From an uncultured Selenomonadales bacterium (GTDB taxonomy: Bacteria > Bacillota > Clostridia > Christensenellales > QALW01): a stretch of DNA of 64,000 nt. A model generated the notes under the pieces. That model was not told the origin of the DNA, made no database searches, and was given only the letters and a program-made list of their open reading frames with translations. The DNA lies in the NCBI GenBank assembly GCA_905200615.1, contig CAJKLB010000005.1:1-64000 (forward strand), given 5' to 3'. Positions 16,814-25,664 of this stretch are shown piece by piece (the first letter of the stretch is position 1; every line of letters starts with the position of its first letter). Position numbers and translations under genes: made by a program.

Positions 16814-17191
16814 TTACTTGCCGGCTTTTTTCTTGCCGCCGACAGTCTTCTTGGGTCCCTTACGCGTACGCGCGTTCTGCTTGGTATGCTGTCCGCGTAC
16901 GGGAAGGCCCTTACGGTGACGAACACCGCGATAGCAGCCGATTTCAACAAGACGCTTGATATTCAGCGCAACCTCACGACGAAGGTCACCCTCTACCTGA
17001 ACGTTCTTGTCAATATAATCTCTGATTAAGTTAACCTCATCCTCGGTTAAATCTCTAACACGGGTGTCGGGGTTAACGCCGGTTTTTTCAAGAATCTCTT
17101 TTGCGATGCTGGGGCCAATGCCGTAAATGCTCTGCAGTGCCGCCTCAACCCGCTTATCCTTTGGTATATCAATACCAGCGATACGTGCCAT
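16814..17191 (-). CDS. rpsM: 30S ribosomal protein S13
   Basis: A 125-residue head protein that contacts the P-site tRNA and the 50S subunit. It begins MARIAGIDIPKDKRVEAALQ and ends with a basic tail; GVRHRKGLPVRGQHTKQNAR is the family block. A gap of about 130 bases separates it from rpmJ, longer than other gaps in the operon. Confidence 0.96.
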   Translation of the reverse strand: MARIAGIDIPKDKRVEAALQSIYGIGPSIAKEILEKTGVNPDTRVRDLTEDEVNLIRDYIDKNVQVEGDLRREVALNIKRLVEIGCYRGVRHRKGLPVRGQHTKQNARTRKGPKKTVGGKKKAGK

Positions 17192-17325
17192 TCAGTACAC
17201 CTCCATAATGCTTTGAATATAAATTTTATATTGAAAAGCCCCTCGGGCAAACAGATTTCTCTGTCAGCCGCGCCCGATTTCCGGCTTTATTTTCAGACTG
17301 CGCTTTTTCAGCGCATCAAAATGAA
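17192..17325 (-). other. Intergenic leader between rpmJ and rpsM
   Basis: About 134 bases with at least one tight hairpin (TGCGCT at 17299-17304 pairing with AGCGCA at 17310-17315). In an otherwise packed operon this may be a regulatory or processing site, for example an S4-type target, but no known motif was recognised. Confidence 0.35.
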
Positions 17326-17442
17326 TTAACCCTGCCGCTGTTTATGGCTTTTATCCGCGGAACAGATAACCATTACCTTTCCGTGGCGCTTAATCAGCTT
17401 GCATTTATCACACATGGGTTTTACGCTCGGTCTTACTTTCAT
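17326..17442 (-). CDS. rpmJ: 50S ribosomal protein L36, zinc-binding form
   Basis: A 38-residue protein read by eye. It begins MKVRPSVKPMC and keeps the C+ zinc ligands (CDKC, a later Cys and a His in DKSHKQ). ATG at 17442 follows GAGGAGGTTATTGTA-like spacing. Located between infA and rpsM as usual. Confidence 0.95.
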   Translation of the reverse strand: MKVRPSVKPMCDKCKLIKRHGKVMVICSADKSHKQRQG

Positions 17443-17455
17443 TACAATAACCTCC

Positions 17456-17677
17456 TCAGTTCTTGCTACGCCATATGATCCTGCCCTTGGACAAATCATA
17501 GGTAGAAATTTCCACTGTCACCTTATCACCCGGCAGCACCTGAATATTATTCATTCTGAGTTTGCCGGCTATATGCGCCAGAATTTTATGTCCATTTTCA
17601 AGTTCAACCTCAAAAACAGCATTCTTTTTAGATTCCGTTACAATGCCTTCCACTTCAATGACATCTTCTTTAGACAT
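17456..17677 (-). CDS. infA: Translation initiation factor IF-1
   Basis: A 73-residue OB-fold protein that binds the ribosomal A site during initiation. MSKEDVIEVEGIVTES, GKLRMNNIQVLPGDKVTVE and KGRIIWR are the family blocks. Its ribosome binding site GAGGAG overlaps the end of the KOW gene. Confidence 0.97.
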   Translation of the reverse strand: MSKEDVIEVEGIVTESKKNAVFEVELENGHKILAHIAGKLRMNNIQVLPGDKVTVEISTYDLSKGRIIWRSKN

Positions 17678-17681
17678 GGAT

Positions 17682-17963
17682 TCACTCCTCGCCTTTATTG
17701 GTGTAGATCGTAAGCGACTCTAACGCGTTTCTGATCTCGCTGTCAAAGATTTTAGCGCCGCTTTCAAGCTTCTGTGCGATATTTTCCAGCGAATACCCCG
17801 TTTGCACAAGATGCTTCCGCTTTTTCTTTTTCGGAGAAGAAAGCTTTCGTAGGGCGCCGTCAGCAATTCGTACATATTGCTCGTCAATGATTTCAACTAT
17901 CACAAAATATCTTTGGGCATCTCTGCCCGCAGTGGAACAGACGACGTCTCCTAAAGAATACAC
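17682..17963 (-). CDS. KOW-domain RNA-binding protein
   Basis: A 93-residue protein. The first 35 residues (SLGDVVCSTAGRDAQRYFVIVEI) form a KOW/L14e-like beta domain and a basic KKKKRKH follows. Clostridial ribosomal operons usually carry such a gene between map and infA, where it is taken to bind rRNA. The start codon is GTG at 17963 after AGGAGGGAC. The precise role is unknown. Confidence 0.85.
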   Translation of the reverse strand: MYSLGDVVCSTAGRDAQRYFVIVEIIDEQYVRIADGALRKLSSPKKKKRKHLVQTGYSLENIAQKLESGAKIFDSEIRNALESLTIYTNKGEE

Positions 17964-17975
17964 ATCCGTCCCTCC

Positions 17976-18737
17976 TTAAATTTTAACCTTGGGATCTGTC
18001 AGAATTACCGGTTCACCGTCAATTACGGCAACGGTATTTTCATAATGCGCCGCGCACGAACCGTCCGCTGTAACCGTTGTCCAGCCGTCAGAAAGTACCT
18101 TGACCGCGTCGCCGCCCAAATTAATCATCGGTTCAATGGCCAGCGTCATTCCGTTTACGATTCGCGGGCCATGCCCGGCAGGACCGAAATTGGGAATTTC
18201 CGGTGATTCATGCAAATCGCGTCCGACACCGTGACCGGTGTAATTTCTTACAATGCCGTAACCGAATTTTTTAATGTAGGTTTCCACGCCGTGCGAAATA
18301 TCCGAAATCCGATACCCCACACGCGCAAAACGCATTCCCTCATAAAACGATTGCTTGGTACGCTCTACAAGAAGCCTCTTTTCCTCCGGTACATTTCCCA
18401 CAATAAAGGTACGGGCCATATCGGTATGAAAACCCTTGTACAGCACACCGGCGTCAATGCTCACAAGATCCCCCTCATGAATAACGCGCGAAGCTTTGGG
18501 AATACCGTGAATAACTTCCTCATTGACGGAAATGCACAGCGTATTGGGAAAGCCGTACATTCCCAAAAAGGAAGGCTTTGCCTTGCGGTTTATTATATAC
18601 CGATAAGCAGATTTGTCAAGGTCCAGCGTTGTCATGCCGGGCTTTATACTCCCACCCAGCATTTCCATGGTTTCGGCAAGAATTTTTCCGCCCTCAGCCA
18701 TGGCGCGCAAAGCAGTTTCACTTTTAATGCAGAGCAT
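17976..18737 (-). CDS. map: Type I methionine aminopeptidase
   Basis: A 253-residue metalloenzyme that removes the N-terminal Met from new proteins. The five metal ligands are visible: SIDAG, FHTDMART, GHGVG, AIEPM and HYENTV. ATG at 18737 overlaps the adk stop codon (TGATG). No N-terminal zinc extension, so this is the short type I form. Confidence 0.96.
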   Translation of the reverse strand: MLCIKSETALRAMAEGGKILAETMEMLGGSIKPGMTTLDLDKSAYRYIINRKAKPSFLGMYGFPNTLCISVNEEVIHGIPKASRVIHEGDLVSIDAGVLYKGFHTDMARTFIVGNVPEEKRLLVERTKQSFYEGMRFARVGYRISDISHGVETYIKKFGYGIVRNYTGHGVGRDLHESPEIPNFGPAGHGPRIVNGMTLAIEPMINLGGDAVKVLSDGWTTVTADGSCAAHYENTVAVIDGEPVILTDPKVKI

Positions 18738-19354
18738 CAAACCGCCTCCAGCACGTTAACAATCTCATGAAAAACATCCGCTGGCGGAAGATTACCGTTT
18801 ACCGTTTTGACCTCTTTTCCGTAATAAGCCAGTAAAGGTTTGGTCTGCTCATTATAAACCGCCAGTCTGTTTTTTACGGTTTCCTCCGTATCGTCCGCAC
18901 GCTGCGTAAGCTCCGCGCCGCAAGCCGGACATTGCTCACCCTCTAAAGCAGAAACATGATACGTTCCCGTGCAATCGGGACAAACTCTTCTTCCGGTAAT
19001 ACGGGCCAACAGCAGACTCTCATCCACATCGATATTCAAAACGCAATCCAAAGCGGTAAGAGCCTTTAACCCCTCGGCCTGCTCAATCGTGCGGGGAAAG
19101 CCGTCCAGCAAAAAGCCATTTTGGCAATCCTCCTGCGCCAGTCGCTGCTTTACCATTCCGAGCGTTACCTCGTCAGGCACAAGTTTTCCGGCATCAATAT
19201 ATTGTTTGGCCAAACGCCCCAGCTCGGTATTCTTACTCATATTTTCCCGGAACATGTCACCGGTGGAAATATGCGGGATCCCGAACCGTTTACAAATTTC
19301 AGCGGCCTGGGTGCCTTTACCGGCACCCGGAGCGCCTAATAAAATCATCTTCAT
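18737..19354 (-). CDS. adk: Adenylate kinase, zinc-binding LID
   Basis: A 205-residue enzyme that interconverts ATP, AMP and ADP. The P-loop is GAPGAGKGTQ, the AMP site DGFPRTIEQA, and the LID carries CPDC and CPAC, a Gram-positive zinc site. Located between secY and map. Confidence 0.96.
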   Translation of the reverse strand: MKMILLGAPGAGKGTQAAEICKRFGIPHISTGDMFRENMSKNTELGRLAKQYIDAGKLVPDEVTLGMVKQRLAQEDCQNGFLLDGFPRTIEQAEGLKALTALDCVLNIDVDESLLLARITGRRVCPDCTGTYHVSALEGEQCPACGAELTQRADDTEETVKNRLAVYNEQTKPLLAYYGKEVKTVNGNLPPADVFHEIVNVLEAV

Positions 19355-19365
19355 CGCGTCACCTA

Positions 19366-20703
19366 TTAATCAAGGAAGCCTTTGTAATGACGCATTACCA
19401 TCTGTGATTGCAGCTGCTTGGTCACTTCAATGGAAACACTTACGATAATTAAAAGGCCAGTGGAACTGAACGTCAGCGCAAGACTCAGAATGGAATTGGC
19501 GTACTGCGGAGAAATGGAACCTAAAACAGCGCTGGCAATCATCGGAATTGTAGAGATAATTCCCAGATACAAACCGCTGAACAGTACCAACCGCTTATTG
19601 ACCTTGTTCAGATAATCCGTGGTAGGTTTACCCGGCCGTATTCCCTGAATAAATCCGCCGTACTTCTGCAGATTTTTTGAAGTTTCCGCAGCGTTAAAGG
19701 TAATGGCTGAATAGAAGAAAGCAAAACCAATCGTCAGCAAGAAGCTTACAACGGTATAGCCCCAAGTTCCCGAACCCAGCCATTTGGAATAGAACGTTTC
19801 AAACGAACCGCCGCTCCAGAACATTCCCGCGATAATACTGGGGAACATCAAAAGAGACATGGAAAAAATTAAGGGAAGAACGCCGCAGGAGTTCGGCTTG
19901 ATAGGCATATATGTGCTCTGTCCGCCGTAAATTTTACGTCCCGAAACGCGCTTGGCATACTGAATCGCGATTCTGCGCTCGCCCAATTCAACAAAGATAA
20001 CAACTACAATCAAGGCAAGAATGGCAACGATAATGATGGGAAGAATCCACCAAAGAGCGTTGTTTCCGGCCTGTGAGTTTGCACTTGCCTGCTCGATATA
20101 GGACTGCGCCGTCGAAGGCAGACGGGCAATGATACCCACAAAGATAATCATTGATATACCGTTGCCCAGTCCCTTTTCACTGATGCGGTCGCCGATCCAA
20201 ATGGCAACGGCCGTACCGGCGGTAAGGGAAACACCGATCAGCACATAAGCTAAAATGGTAGTCGCGGTCGATGTCAGCATAGAGGAGACAATGATATCGG
20301 CGCCGTTGCGGCTGAAAGACCAGCAAATGCCCACCGCCTGCAAAAAGGCCAGGCCGATCGCGCAGTAACGCACGATTTTATTGATCTTTTCTCTTCCGTT
20401 TTCCTCTTTTGCCATACGCTCCAGTCCGGGAATAACCACCTGAAGCAGCTGAATAATAATGGACGCGTTGATATACGGGGAAATACCCATAGCCATAAAG
20501 GTATAGCCCTCTAAGGACCCGCCGGTGATGATATTCATCAAGCCCCAGATATTCTGGTTGGCGGCGTCGATCGTCAACGAGGGATTTACACCCGGCGTGG
20601 GTATGTAACAGCAAAGCCGGAAAATCAGCAGAAGCAGCAGCGTATAAAGAATTTTTTTACGCAGCTCCGGGATCTTCCACGCGTTTTTATAAACCGAAAA
20701 CAT
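19366..20703 (-). CDS. secY: Preprotein translocase subunit SecY
   Basis: A 445-residue ten-helix membrane channel for protein export. Typical segments are the plug and TM2 region, GISPYINASIIIQLL and ERRIAIQYAKRVSGRK. It follows rplO by two bases and precedes adk. Confidence 0.97.
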   Translation of the reverse strand: MFSVYKNAWKIPELRKKILYTLLLLLIFRLCCYIPTPGVNPSLTIDAANQNIWGLMNIITGGSLEGYTFMAMGISPYINASIIIQLLQVVIPGLERMAKEENGREKINKIVRYCAIGLAFLQAVGICWSFSRNGADIIVSSMLTSTATTILAYVLIGVSLTAGTAVAIWIGDRISEKGLGNGISMIIFVGIIARLPSTAQSYIEQASANSQAGNNALWWILPIIIVAILALIVVVIFVELGERRIAIQYAKRVSGRKIYGGQSTYMPIKPNSCGVLPLIFSMSLLMFPSIIAGMFWSGGSFETFYSKWLGSGTWGYTVVSFLLTIGFAFFYSAITFNAAETSKNLQKYGGFIQGIRPGKPTTDYLNKVNKRLVLFSGLYLGIISTIPMIASAVLGSISPQYANSILSLALTFSSTGLLIIVSVSIEVTKQLQSQMVMRHYKGFLD

Positions 20704-20705
20704 GG

Positions 20706-21149
20706 TTAAATCACCTCAGCCTTTCCTCCGAGCGCCTCAATCTTCTGCTGAGCCGTCCGAGTAAAGGCTGCAACCTGAACAGTAAGCCGCTTTGTAATTT
20801 CGCCATTGCCAAGTACTTTTACGCCATCCTTCTCGATTTTACTGATCATGCCTTTTTCTTTCAAAAGTTCCGCGGTAACCACGGTATCTTCATCAAAGGC
20901 CTCCAGTCTTGAAATGTTTATTTCCGTATAAATTTTGCCAAAGCGGTTAAAGAAACCTCTCTTGGGCAGTCTGCGGGTAAGGGGCATTTGGCCGCCTTCA
21001 AATCCGGGACGAACCCCGCCGCCGCTTCTGGCATTTTGTCCCTTATGTCCTTTACCGGAGGTTTTTCCCAATCCACTGCCGGGGCCGCGTCCGCGACGGC
21101 GGCCGGTCTGGGTAGCACCCTCTGCGGGTTTCAAATCTACTAATTTCAT
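20706..21149 (-). CDS. rplO: 50S ribosomal protein L15
   Basis: A 147-residue large-subunit protein. It has the Gly/Arg-rich start GRRRGRGPGSGLGKTSGKGHKGQ and the RLPKRGFFNRF block. Directly upstream of secY, the classic spc order. Confidence 0.96.
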   Translation of the reverse strand: MKLVDLKPAEGATQTGRRRGRGPGSGLGKTSGKGHKGQNARSGGGVRPGFEGGQMPLTRRLPKRGFFNRFGKIYTEINISRLEAFDEDTVVTAELLKEKGMISKIEKDGVKVLGNGEITKRLTVQVAAFTRTAQQKIEALGGKAEVI

Positions 21150-21161
21150 ATATGAACCCTC

Positions 21162-21338
21162 CTAGTCAACTTCCTCAACGGTTACAAGATGCTTTACCTT
21201 GAAGATCATACCGCGGATAGCGGCATTATCCGGCTTTGTTACCGTTGAATTGGTTTTTTTAAGGCCAAGAGCCTTTACCGTAGCGATCTGATCTTTTTTG
21301 CAGGAGATCGTACTTTTTGTTAATGTAATCTTTAACAT
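21162..21338 (-). CDS. rpmD: 50S ribosomal protein L30
   Basis: A 58-residue protein (MLKITLTKSTISCKKDQ...). The ATG at 21338 follows AAGGAGGG; a longer in-frame reading from 21371 runs over that site and the end of rpsE and is not used. Confidence 0.94.
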   Translation of the reverse strand: MLKITLTKSTISCKKDQIATVKALGLKKTNSTVTKPDNAAIRGMIFKVKHLVTVEEVD

Positions 21339-21351
21339 TCCGGTTCCCTCC

Positions 21352-21852
21352 TTAGCCGATAATCTCTTCAACGGTTTTGCCGCGCATCTGTGCGATCTGT
21401 TCAGCCGTTTTCAGGGAAGCAAGCCCTTCTAAAGTAGCTTTTACACAGTTTGCCGGATTATTGGAGCCCTGGCTTTTGGTAAGAATGTCACGTACACCTA
21501 CCATCTCCAGCACGTCACGCACGGGACCGCCGGCGATAACACCGGTTCCTTCGGGAGCGGGCATTAAAAGTACCTGACCTCTGCCGAACTTACCCACTAC
21601 CGCATGGGGAATGGTGGTATCTTTCAGGGAAACCGTAATCAAATGCTTTTTGGCATCCTCGGTTGCCTTACGAATGGCTTCGGGAACCTCTGTAGCCTTC
21701 CCCTGGCCCACGCCTACATGACCGTTTCCGTCACCGACAACCACCAATGCGGCAAGGCGCATATTACGTCCGCCCTTTACGGTTTTGGCAACGCGGTTTA
21801 CCGAAACTAATTTTTCCTTTAAATCCAATGTTTTGGGATCGATTTTATTCAT
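21352..21852 (-). CDS. rpsE: 30S ribosomal protein S5
   Basis: A 166-residue protein with the double-stranded RNA-binding part KLVSVNRVAKTVKGGRNM and the GSGVIAGGPVR-like block (here GTGVIAGGPVRDVLEM). ATG at 21852 lies 10 bases after GGGAGG; the upstream ATG at 21870 lacks a site. Involved in translational accuracy. Confidence 0.96.
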   Translation of the reverse strand: MNKIDPKTLDLKEKLVSVNRVAKTVKGGRNMRLAALVVVGDGNGHVGVGQGKATEVPEAIRKATEDAKKHLITVSLKDTTIPHAVVGKFGRGQVLLMPAPEGTGVIAGGPVRDVLEMVGVRDILTKSQGSNNPANCVKATLEGLASLKTAEQIAQMRGKTVEEIIG

Positions 21853-21869
21853 GCTCTTATTACCTCCCA

Positions 21870-22238
21870 TTAGAATTCCAGACCCGCTTCACGCGCTGCC
21901 TCGGCAAGCGCTTTCACGCGGCCGGTATAGAGGTAACCACCTCTGTCAAACACAACGGTTTTAATCCCTTTGGCCTGCGCGCGCTCGGCGATAAGCTTGC
22001 CGACATAGGCAGCGGCCTGAGATTTTGTCATTTCTGCGGTTGCCTTCATAGCATCGCCTTCGATCGTAGAAGCAGCGGCAAGCGTATTACCGGCCTGGTC
22101 ATCAATAACCTGAGCATAAATATGACTGTTGCTGCGATATACGTCCAGTCTGGGACGGTCTGCCGTACCGCTTACCTTTTTGCGCACACGTGCGTGACGC
22201 GCCAGGCGATCGGTATTTTTATCTTTCTTGTTGATCAT
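21870..22238 (-). CDS. rplR: 50S ribosomal protein L18
   Basis: A 122-residue 5S rRNA-binding protein. RHARVRKKVSGTADRPRLDVYRSN and FDRGGYLYTGRVKALAEAAREAGLEF are typical. Starts at ATG 22238 after AAGGAG. Confidence 0.96.
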   Translation of the reverse strand: MINKKDKNTDRLARHARVRKKVSGTADRPRLDVYRSNSHIYAQVIDDQAGNTLAAASTIEGDAMKATAEMTKSQAAAYVGKLIAERAQAKGIKTVVFDRGGYLYTGRVKALAEAAREAGLEF

Positions 22239-22259
22239 ACTGTAAATGCTCCTTTCTGA

Positions 22260-22802
22260 TTATTTCTTGCCGGCCTTGCCCTCTTTGAGCGCGATATATT
22301 CGCCCTCATAGCGGACACCCTTGCCATGATACGGTTCCGGTGCGCGAACGCCCCGAACCTCTGCTGCAAACTGGCCGACGGCCTGCTTGTCAATTCCGCG
22401 GATAATGATGCTGGTCTGTGAGGGAACTTCTATTGTGATTCCCTCGGGCGCTTCCATCTCTACCGGATGAGAATAGCCCAGCGTAAGTACTAATTTTTTG
22501 CCGTTCATCGCGGCGCGGTAACCGGTTCCCTGAATGGCAAGTGCCTTGGAAAAGCCCTCGGAAACACCGATTACCATATTGTTCAGCAGTGTTCTGGTAA
22601 GACCGTGCAGCGCGCGATGCTCCTTATCGTCAGAGGGACGCGCAACCGTAACGGAAGTTCCTTCTACTTTTATTTGCATATCCTTATTCAGCTGCTGGGT
22701 AAAGGTCCCCTTAGGTCCCTTTGCCGTAACGACATTGCCCTCGGCTACCGTAACGGTAACGCCTGCCGGGATTGTTACCGGAAGTCTACCTATTCTTGAC
22801 AT
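22260..22802 (-). CDS. rplF: 50S ribosomal protein L6
   Basis: A 180-residue protein near the factor-binding site. MSRIGRLPVTIPAGVTV, LVLTLGYSHPVE and EPYHGKGVRYEGE are the family blocks. Confidence 0.97.
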   Translation of the reverse strand: MSRIGRLPVTIPAGVTVTVAEGNVVTAKGPKGTFTQQLNKDMQIKVEGTSVTVARPSDDKEHRALHGLTRTLLNNMVIGVSEGFSKALAIQGTGYRAAMNGKKLVLTLGYSHPVEMEAPEGITIEVPSQTSIIIRGIDKQAVGQFAAEVRGVRAPEPYHGKGVRYEGEYIALKEGKAGKK

Positions 22803-22816
22803 ATTCTACCTCCCGA

Positions 22817-23215
22817 TTACCATACATAAGCAAGAACTTCGCCGCCGATACCCAGCGCGCGCGCCTGCTTATCCGTCATAATACCCTTGGATGTGGATAC
22901 AATTGCTATCCCCATACCGCCAAGAACTCTGGGAAGTTCCTCGGCCCGGGCATAAACTCTCAGGCCCGGCTTTGATATTCTGCGAAGACCTGAAATGATT
23001 CTTTCCTTGTTTGCCCCGTATTTCAATGTAATACGGATGGTTCCCTGAGGAACCGCGTCGATCACCTCAACGCCTTTAATATAACCCTCGTCAAGAAGAA
23101 GCTGGGCAATCGCCTGCTTTACATTGGACTTGGGGATATCTACTGTATTGTGCCTTGCCACCATCGCGTTGCGAATTCTGGTAAGCATATCGGCAATAGG
23201 ATCTGTTAAAACCAT
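22817..23215 (-). CDS. rpsH: 30S ribosomal protein S8
   Basis: A 132-residue 16S rRNA-binding protein. DPIADMLTRIRNAMVARH at the start and GIAIVSTSKGIMTDKQAR near the end match the family. In enteric bacteria S8 represses the spc operon; no such site was checked here. Confidence 0.97.
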   Translation of the reverse strand: MVLTDPIADMLTRIRNAMVARHNTVDIPKSNVKQAIAQLLLDEGYIKGVEVIDAVPQGTIRITLKYGANKERIISGLRRISKPGLRVYARAEELPRVLGGMGIAIVSTSKGIMTDKQARALGIGGEVLAYVW

Positions 23216-23243
23216 TATGGTATCCTCCTTCCTTTATTTGTTC

Positions 23244-23429
23244 CTACCAACTTGCCTTTTTCACGCCGGGAATCTGACCCTTATAGGCCAGCTCTCTGAA
23301 GCAGATGCGGCAAATGCCGTATTTGCTGAGTACTGCGTGAGGGCGGCCGCAAATGCTGCAGCGCGTATAGGCGCGCGTGGAGTATTTTGCAGGCTTCTGC
23401 TGCTTATTGATCATTGCTTTTTTAGCCAT
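23244..23429 (-). CDS. rpsN: 30S ribosomal protein S14, zinc-binding (type Z)
   Basis: A 61-residue short form with two CxxC pairs (CSIC and CRIC) and the GRPHAVLSKYGICRICFRELA block. The zinc form is usual in Clostridia. Confidence 0.96.
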   Translation of the reverse strand: MAKKAMINKQQKPAKYSTRAYTRCSICGRPHAVLSKYGICRICFRELAYKGQIPGVKKASW

Positions 23430-23443
23430 TCATATCCCCCCTA

Positions 23444-23983
23444 TCAGTTTGCATAAGGCATTCCCATCAAGCCTAACAGCTCGCGGGCTTCCTCATCGGT
23501 CTTCGCGGTAGTAACAAATATTACATCCATTCCCCGAACCTTATCAATTTTATCATACTCAATTTCGGGGAAAATCAGCTGCTCCTTGATACCCAGGGCA
23601 TAGTTGCCTCTGCCGTCAAAAGCGTTGGCGGAAACGCCGTGGAAGTCACGAACGCGCGGAAGTGCTATATTCAAGAGCTTATCCACAAATTCATACATTC
23701 TTTCGCCGCGGAGCGTTACCTTCGCACCGATGTTCATGCCTTCGCGGACCTTGAAGTTAGCAACAGACTTTTTAGCCTTGGTAACAACAGGCGCCTGACC
23801 TGTGATCAGCGCGATCTCCTGCACGGCGGCATCAAACTTTTTGGCGTCATCCTTCACATCGCCCAAGCCGGCATTTACAACAACCTTTTCAAGCTTAGGT
23901 ACCTGCATGATGTTCTTGTAGCCGAACTTCTTTTCCATTGCCGGAACGATCTCGCTTATATATTTATCCTTTAATCTGGCCAT
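23444..23983 (-). CDS. rplE: 50S ribosomal protein L5
   Basis: A 179-residue 5S rRNA-binding protein of the central protuberance. Blocks are VVVNAGLGDVKDDAKK, ALITGQAPVVTKAKKSVANFKVREG and GMDVIFVTTAKTDEEARELL. Confidence 0.97.
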   Translation of the reverse strand: MARLKDKYISEIVPAMEKKFGYKNIMQVPKLEKVVVNAGLGDVKDDAKKFDAAVQEIALITGQAPVVTKAKKSVANFKVREGMNIGAKVTLRGERMYEFVDKLLNIALPRVRDFHGVSANAFDGRGNYALGIKEQLIFPEIEYDKIDKVRGMDVIFVTTAKTDEEARELLGLMGMPYAN

Positions 23984-24007
23984 AGTATCTCTCCTTCCGT
24001 TCCTTCA

Positions 24008-24334
24008 TTACTGAATGCTCTTTTTGCATTTTTTGCAAACGCGCACTTTTTTACCGTCAACAACGGCATAGCCTACACGCACGCCTTTTTTGCAGGAAGG
24101 GCAGTATATCATAACATTGGAAGCGTCAATCGGAGCTTCCTTTTCTATACGGCCGCCGGCCTCGCCCATTTTCTTCGGCTTAGTGTGGCGCGTAACCATG
24201 TTCACGCCCTCAACAATTACCTTGTTTTCTGCGGGAAAAGCCTGAAGCACCTTATGCGTGGCAGCCTTATCGTCACCGACGGACTTGTTGGTTCCGCTGA
24301 TCACAACAACGGTATCGCCTTTTATAACCTTCAT
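24008..24334 (-). CDS. rplX: 50S ribosomal protein L24
   Basis: A 108-residue KOW-type assembly protein. MKVIKGDTVVVISG starts the domain and two CxxC pairs (CPSC, CKKC) lie near the end. ATG at 24334 is nine bases from GGAGG; the ATG at 24340 is only three bases from it and is less likely. Confidence 0.95.
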   Translation of the reverse strand: MKVIKGDTVVVISGTNKSVGDDKAATHKVLQAFPAENKVIVEGVNMVTRHTKPKKMGEAGGRIEKEAPIDASNVMIYCPSCKKGVRVGYAVVDGKKVRVCKKCKKSIQ

Positions 24335-24348
24335 TCCCATGTCCCTCC

Positions 24349-24717
24349 TTACAGCACTTCCGGAGCAAGGGAGATAATCTTCATAAAATCTCTTTCACGA
24401 AGCTCTCTTGCTATGGGCCCGAACACACGGGTTCCGCGGGGAAGCTTTTGATCGTTGATGATAACGGCGGCATTATCGTCAAAACGGATATATGAACCGT
24501 CGGCACGGCGGGTGGGTTTGGTTGTGCGTACGATAACCGCCTTTACAACATCGCCTTTTTTCACTACGCCGCCGGGCACAGCCGTTTTCACGGAAGCAAC
24601 AATGGTATCGCCCACGCTTCCGTATCTTCTGAAAGAGCCACCAAGAACTCTTATGCACATAATCTCTTTTGCGCCGGTATTGTCGGCAACCTTCAATCTT
24701 GTTTGAGGTTGTATCAT
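24349..24717 (-). CDS. rplN: 50S ribosomal protein L14
   Basis: A 122-residue subunit-interface protein. MIQPQTRLKVADNTGAKEI and GTRVFGPIARELR are the standard blocks. Confidence 0.97.
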   Translation of the reverse strand: MIQPQTRLKVADNTGAKEIMCIRVLGGSFRRYGSVGDTIVASVKTAVPGGVVKKGDVVKAVIVRTTKPTRRADGSYIRFDDNAAVIINDQKLPRGTRVFGPIARELRERDFMKIISLAPEVL

Positions 24718-24753
24718 AATTTACCCCTTTCCGGGAAAACAATCGAAAAAAGC

Positions 24754-25008
24754 TTATTTTGCCTTTTCAACTATTTCCACCAATCTCCATCTTTTATCTT
24801 TGCTCAGCGGCCTTGTTTCCATAATCCGTACGGTGTCGCCGATGCCGCATTCATTTTTCTCGTCATGCGCCTTAAATTTTGTGGTACGGTTAACCGTTTT
24901 GCCATAAAGCGGGTGAAGAACCTTTGTTTTTACTGCAACAACAATCGTCTTATCCATTTTATCGCTTACAACGATCCCTACTCTTTGCTTGCGAAAGTTT
25001 CTTTCCAT
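24754..25008 (-). CDS. rpsQ: 30S ribosomal protein S17
   Basis: An 84-residue OB-fold protein. GIVVSDKMDKTIVVAV and HDEKNECGIGDTVRIMETRP are typical. Confidence 0.96.
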   Translation of the reverse strand: MERNFRKQRVGIVVSDKMDKTIVVAVKTKVLHPLYGKTVNRTTKFKAHDEKNECGIGDTVRIMETRPLSKDKRWRLVEIVEKAK

Positions 25009-25024
25009 TCGTCCTCAACCTCCT

Positions 25025-25225
25025 TTATGCCTGAGCCTTGATCTCAAGCTCACGAAGTATGGTCATTACCCTTGCGATGTCCTTTTTACAGGCGTCTATC
25101 TGCTTCGGGTTATTCAACTGTCCGGTAGCATTTTGAAATCTGAGGTTAAAAAGCTCTCTTTTCAGTTCGGCCAGTTTTTTGTTCAGCTCATCGGCGTTCA
25201 TTTCACGAAGCTTACTCGGTTTCAT
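25025..25225 (-). CDS. rpmC: 50S ribosomal protein L29
   Basis: A 66-residue helical protein at the exit tunnel (LREMNADELNKKLAELKREL and the LNNPKQI block). Its ATG overlaps the rplP stop codon as TGATG. Confidence 0.95.
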   Translation of the reverse strand: MKPSKLREMNADELNKKLAELKRELFNLRFQNATGQLNNPKQIDACKKDIARVMTILRELEIKAQA

Positions 25226-25662
25226 CAAACATCACCGTCCTGTTCTTTGTTGTAGTCCTCACGGGTAACGAACTTCACCTTCAGCGGAAGCTTATGGCTT
25301 GCCAAACGAAGTGCTTCGCGAGCGGTGGCTTCGTCAATACCGTTCATTTCAAACAGTACCCGGCCCGGTTTTACCACGGCTACCCAGTATTCCGGCGAAC
25401 CTTTACCGCTTCCCATTCGGGTCTCGGCCGGCTTTGCCGTAACGGGCTTATCCGGGAAAATTTTAATCCATACCTGACCGCTACGTTTAATATAACGCGT
25501 CATCGCGATACGCGCGGCCTCGATCTGCGCGCTGGTGATCCATGCCGGCTCAAGCGCTACCAGACCGTAATCACCGTAGGCGATAAAGTTACCGCGCTGA
25601 GCGGTTCCCTTCATTCTGCCACGGAAAACTCTTCTTCTTTTTACTCTTTTGGGCATTAACAT
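25225..25662 (-). CDS. rplP: 50S ribosomal protein L16
   Basis: A 145-residue protein near the A-site tRNA. Starts MLMPKRVKRRRVFRGRMKG, with ATG 25662 after AGGAGG in the end of rpsC. Confidence 0.96.
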   Translation of the reverse strand: MLMPKRVKRRRVFRGRMKGTAQRGNFIAYGDYGLVALEPAWITSAQIEAARIAMTRYIKRSGQVWIKIFPDKPVTAKPAETRMGSGKGSPEYWVAVVKPGRVLFEMNGIDEATAREALRLASHKLPLKVKFVTREDYNKEQDGDV

Positions 25663-25664
25663 AA

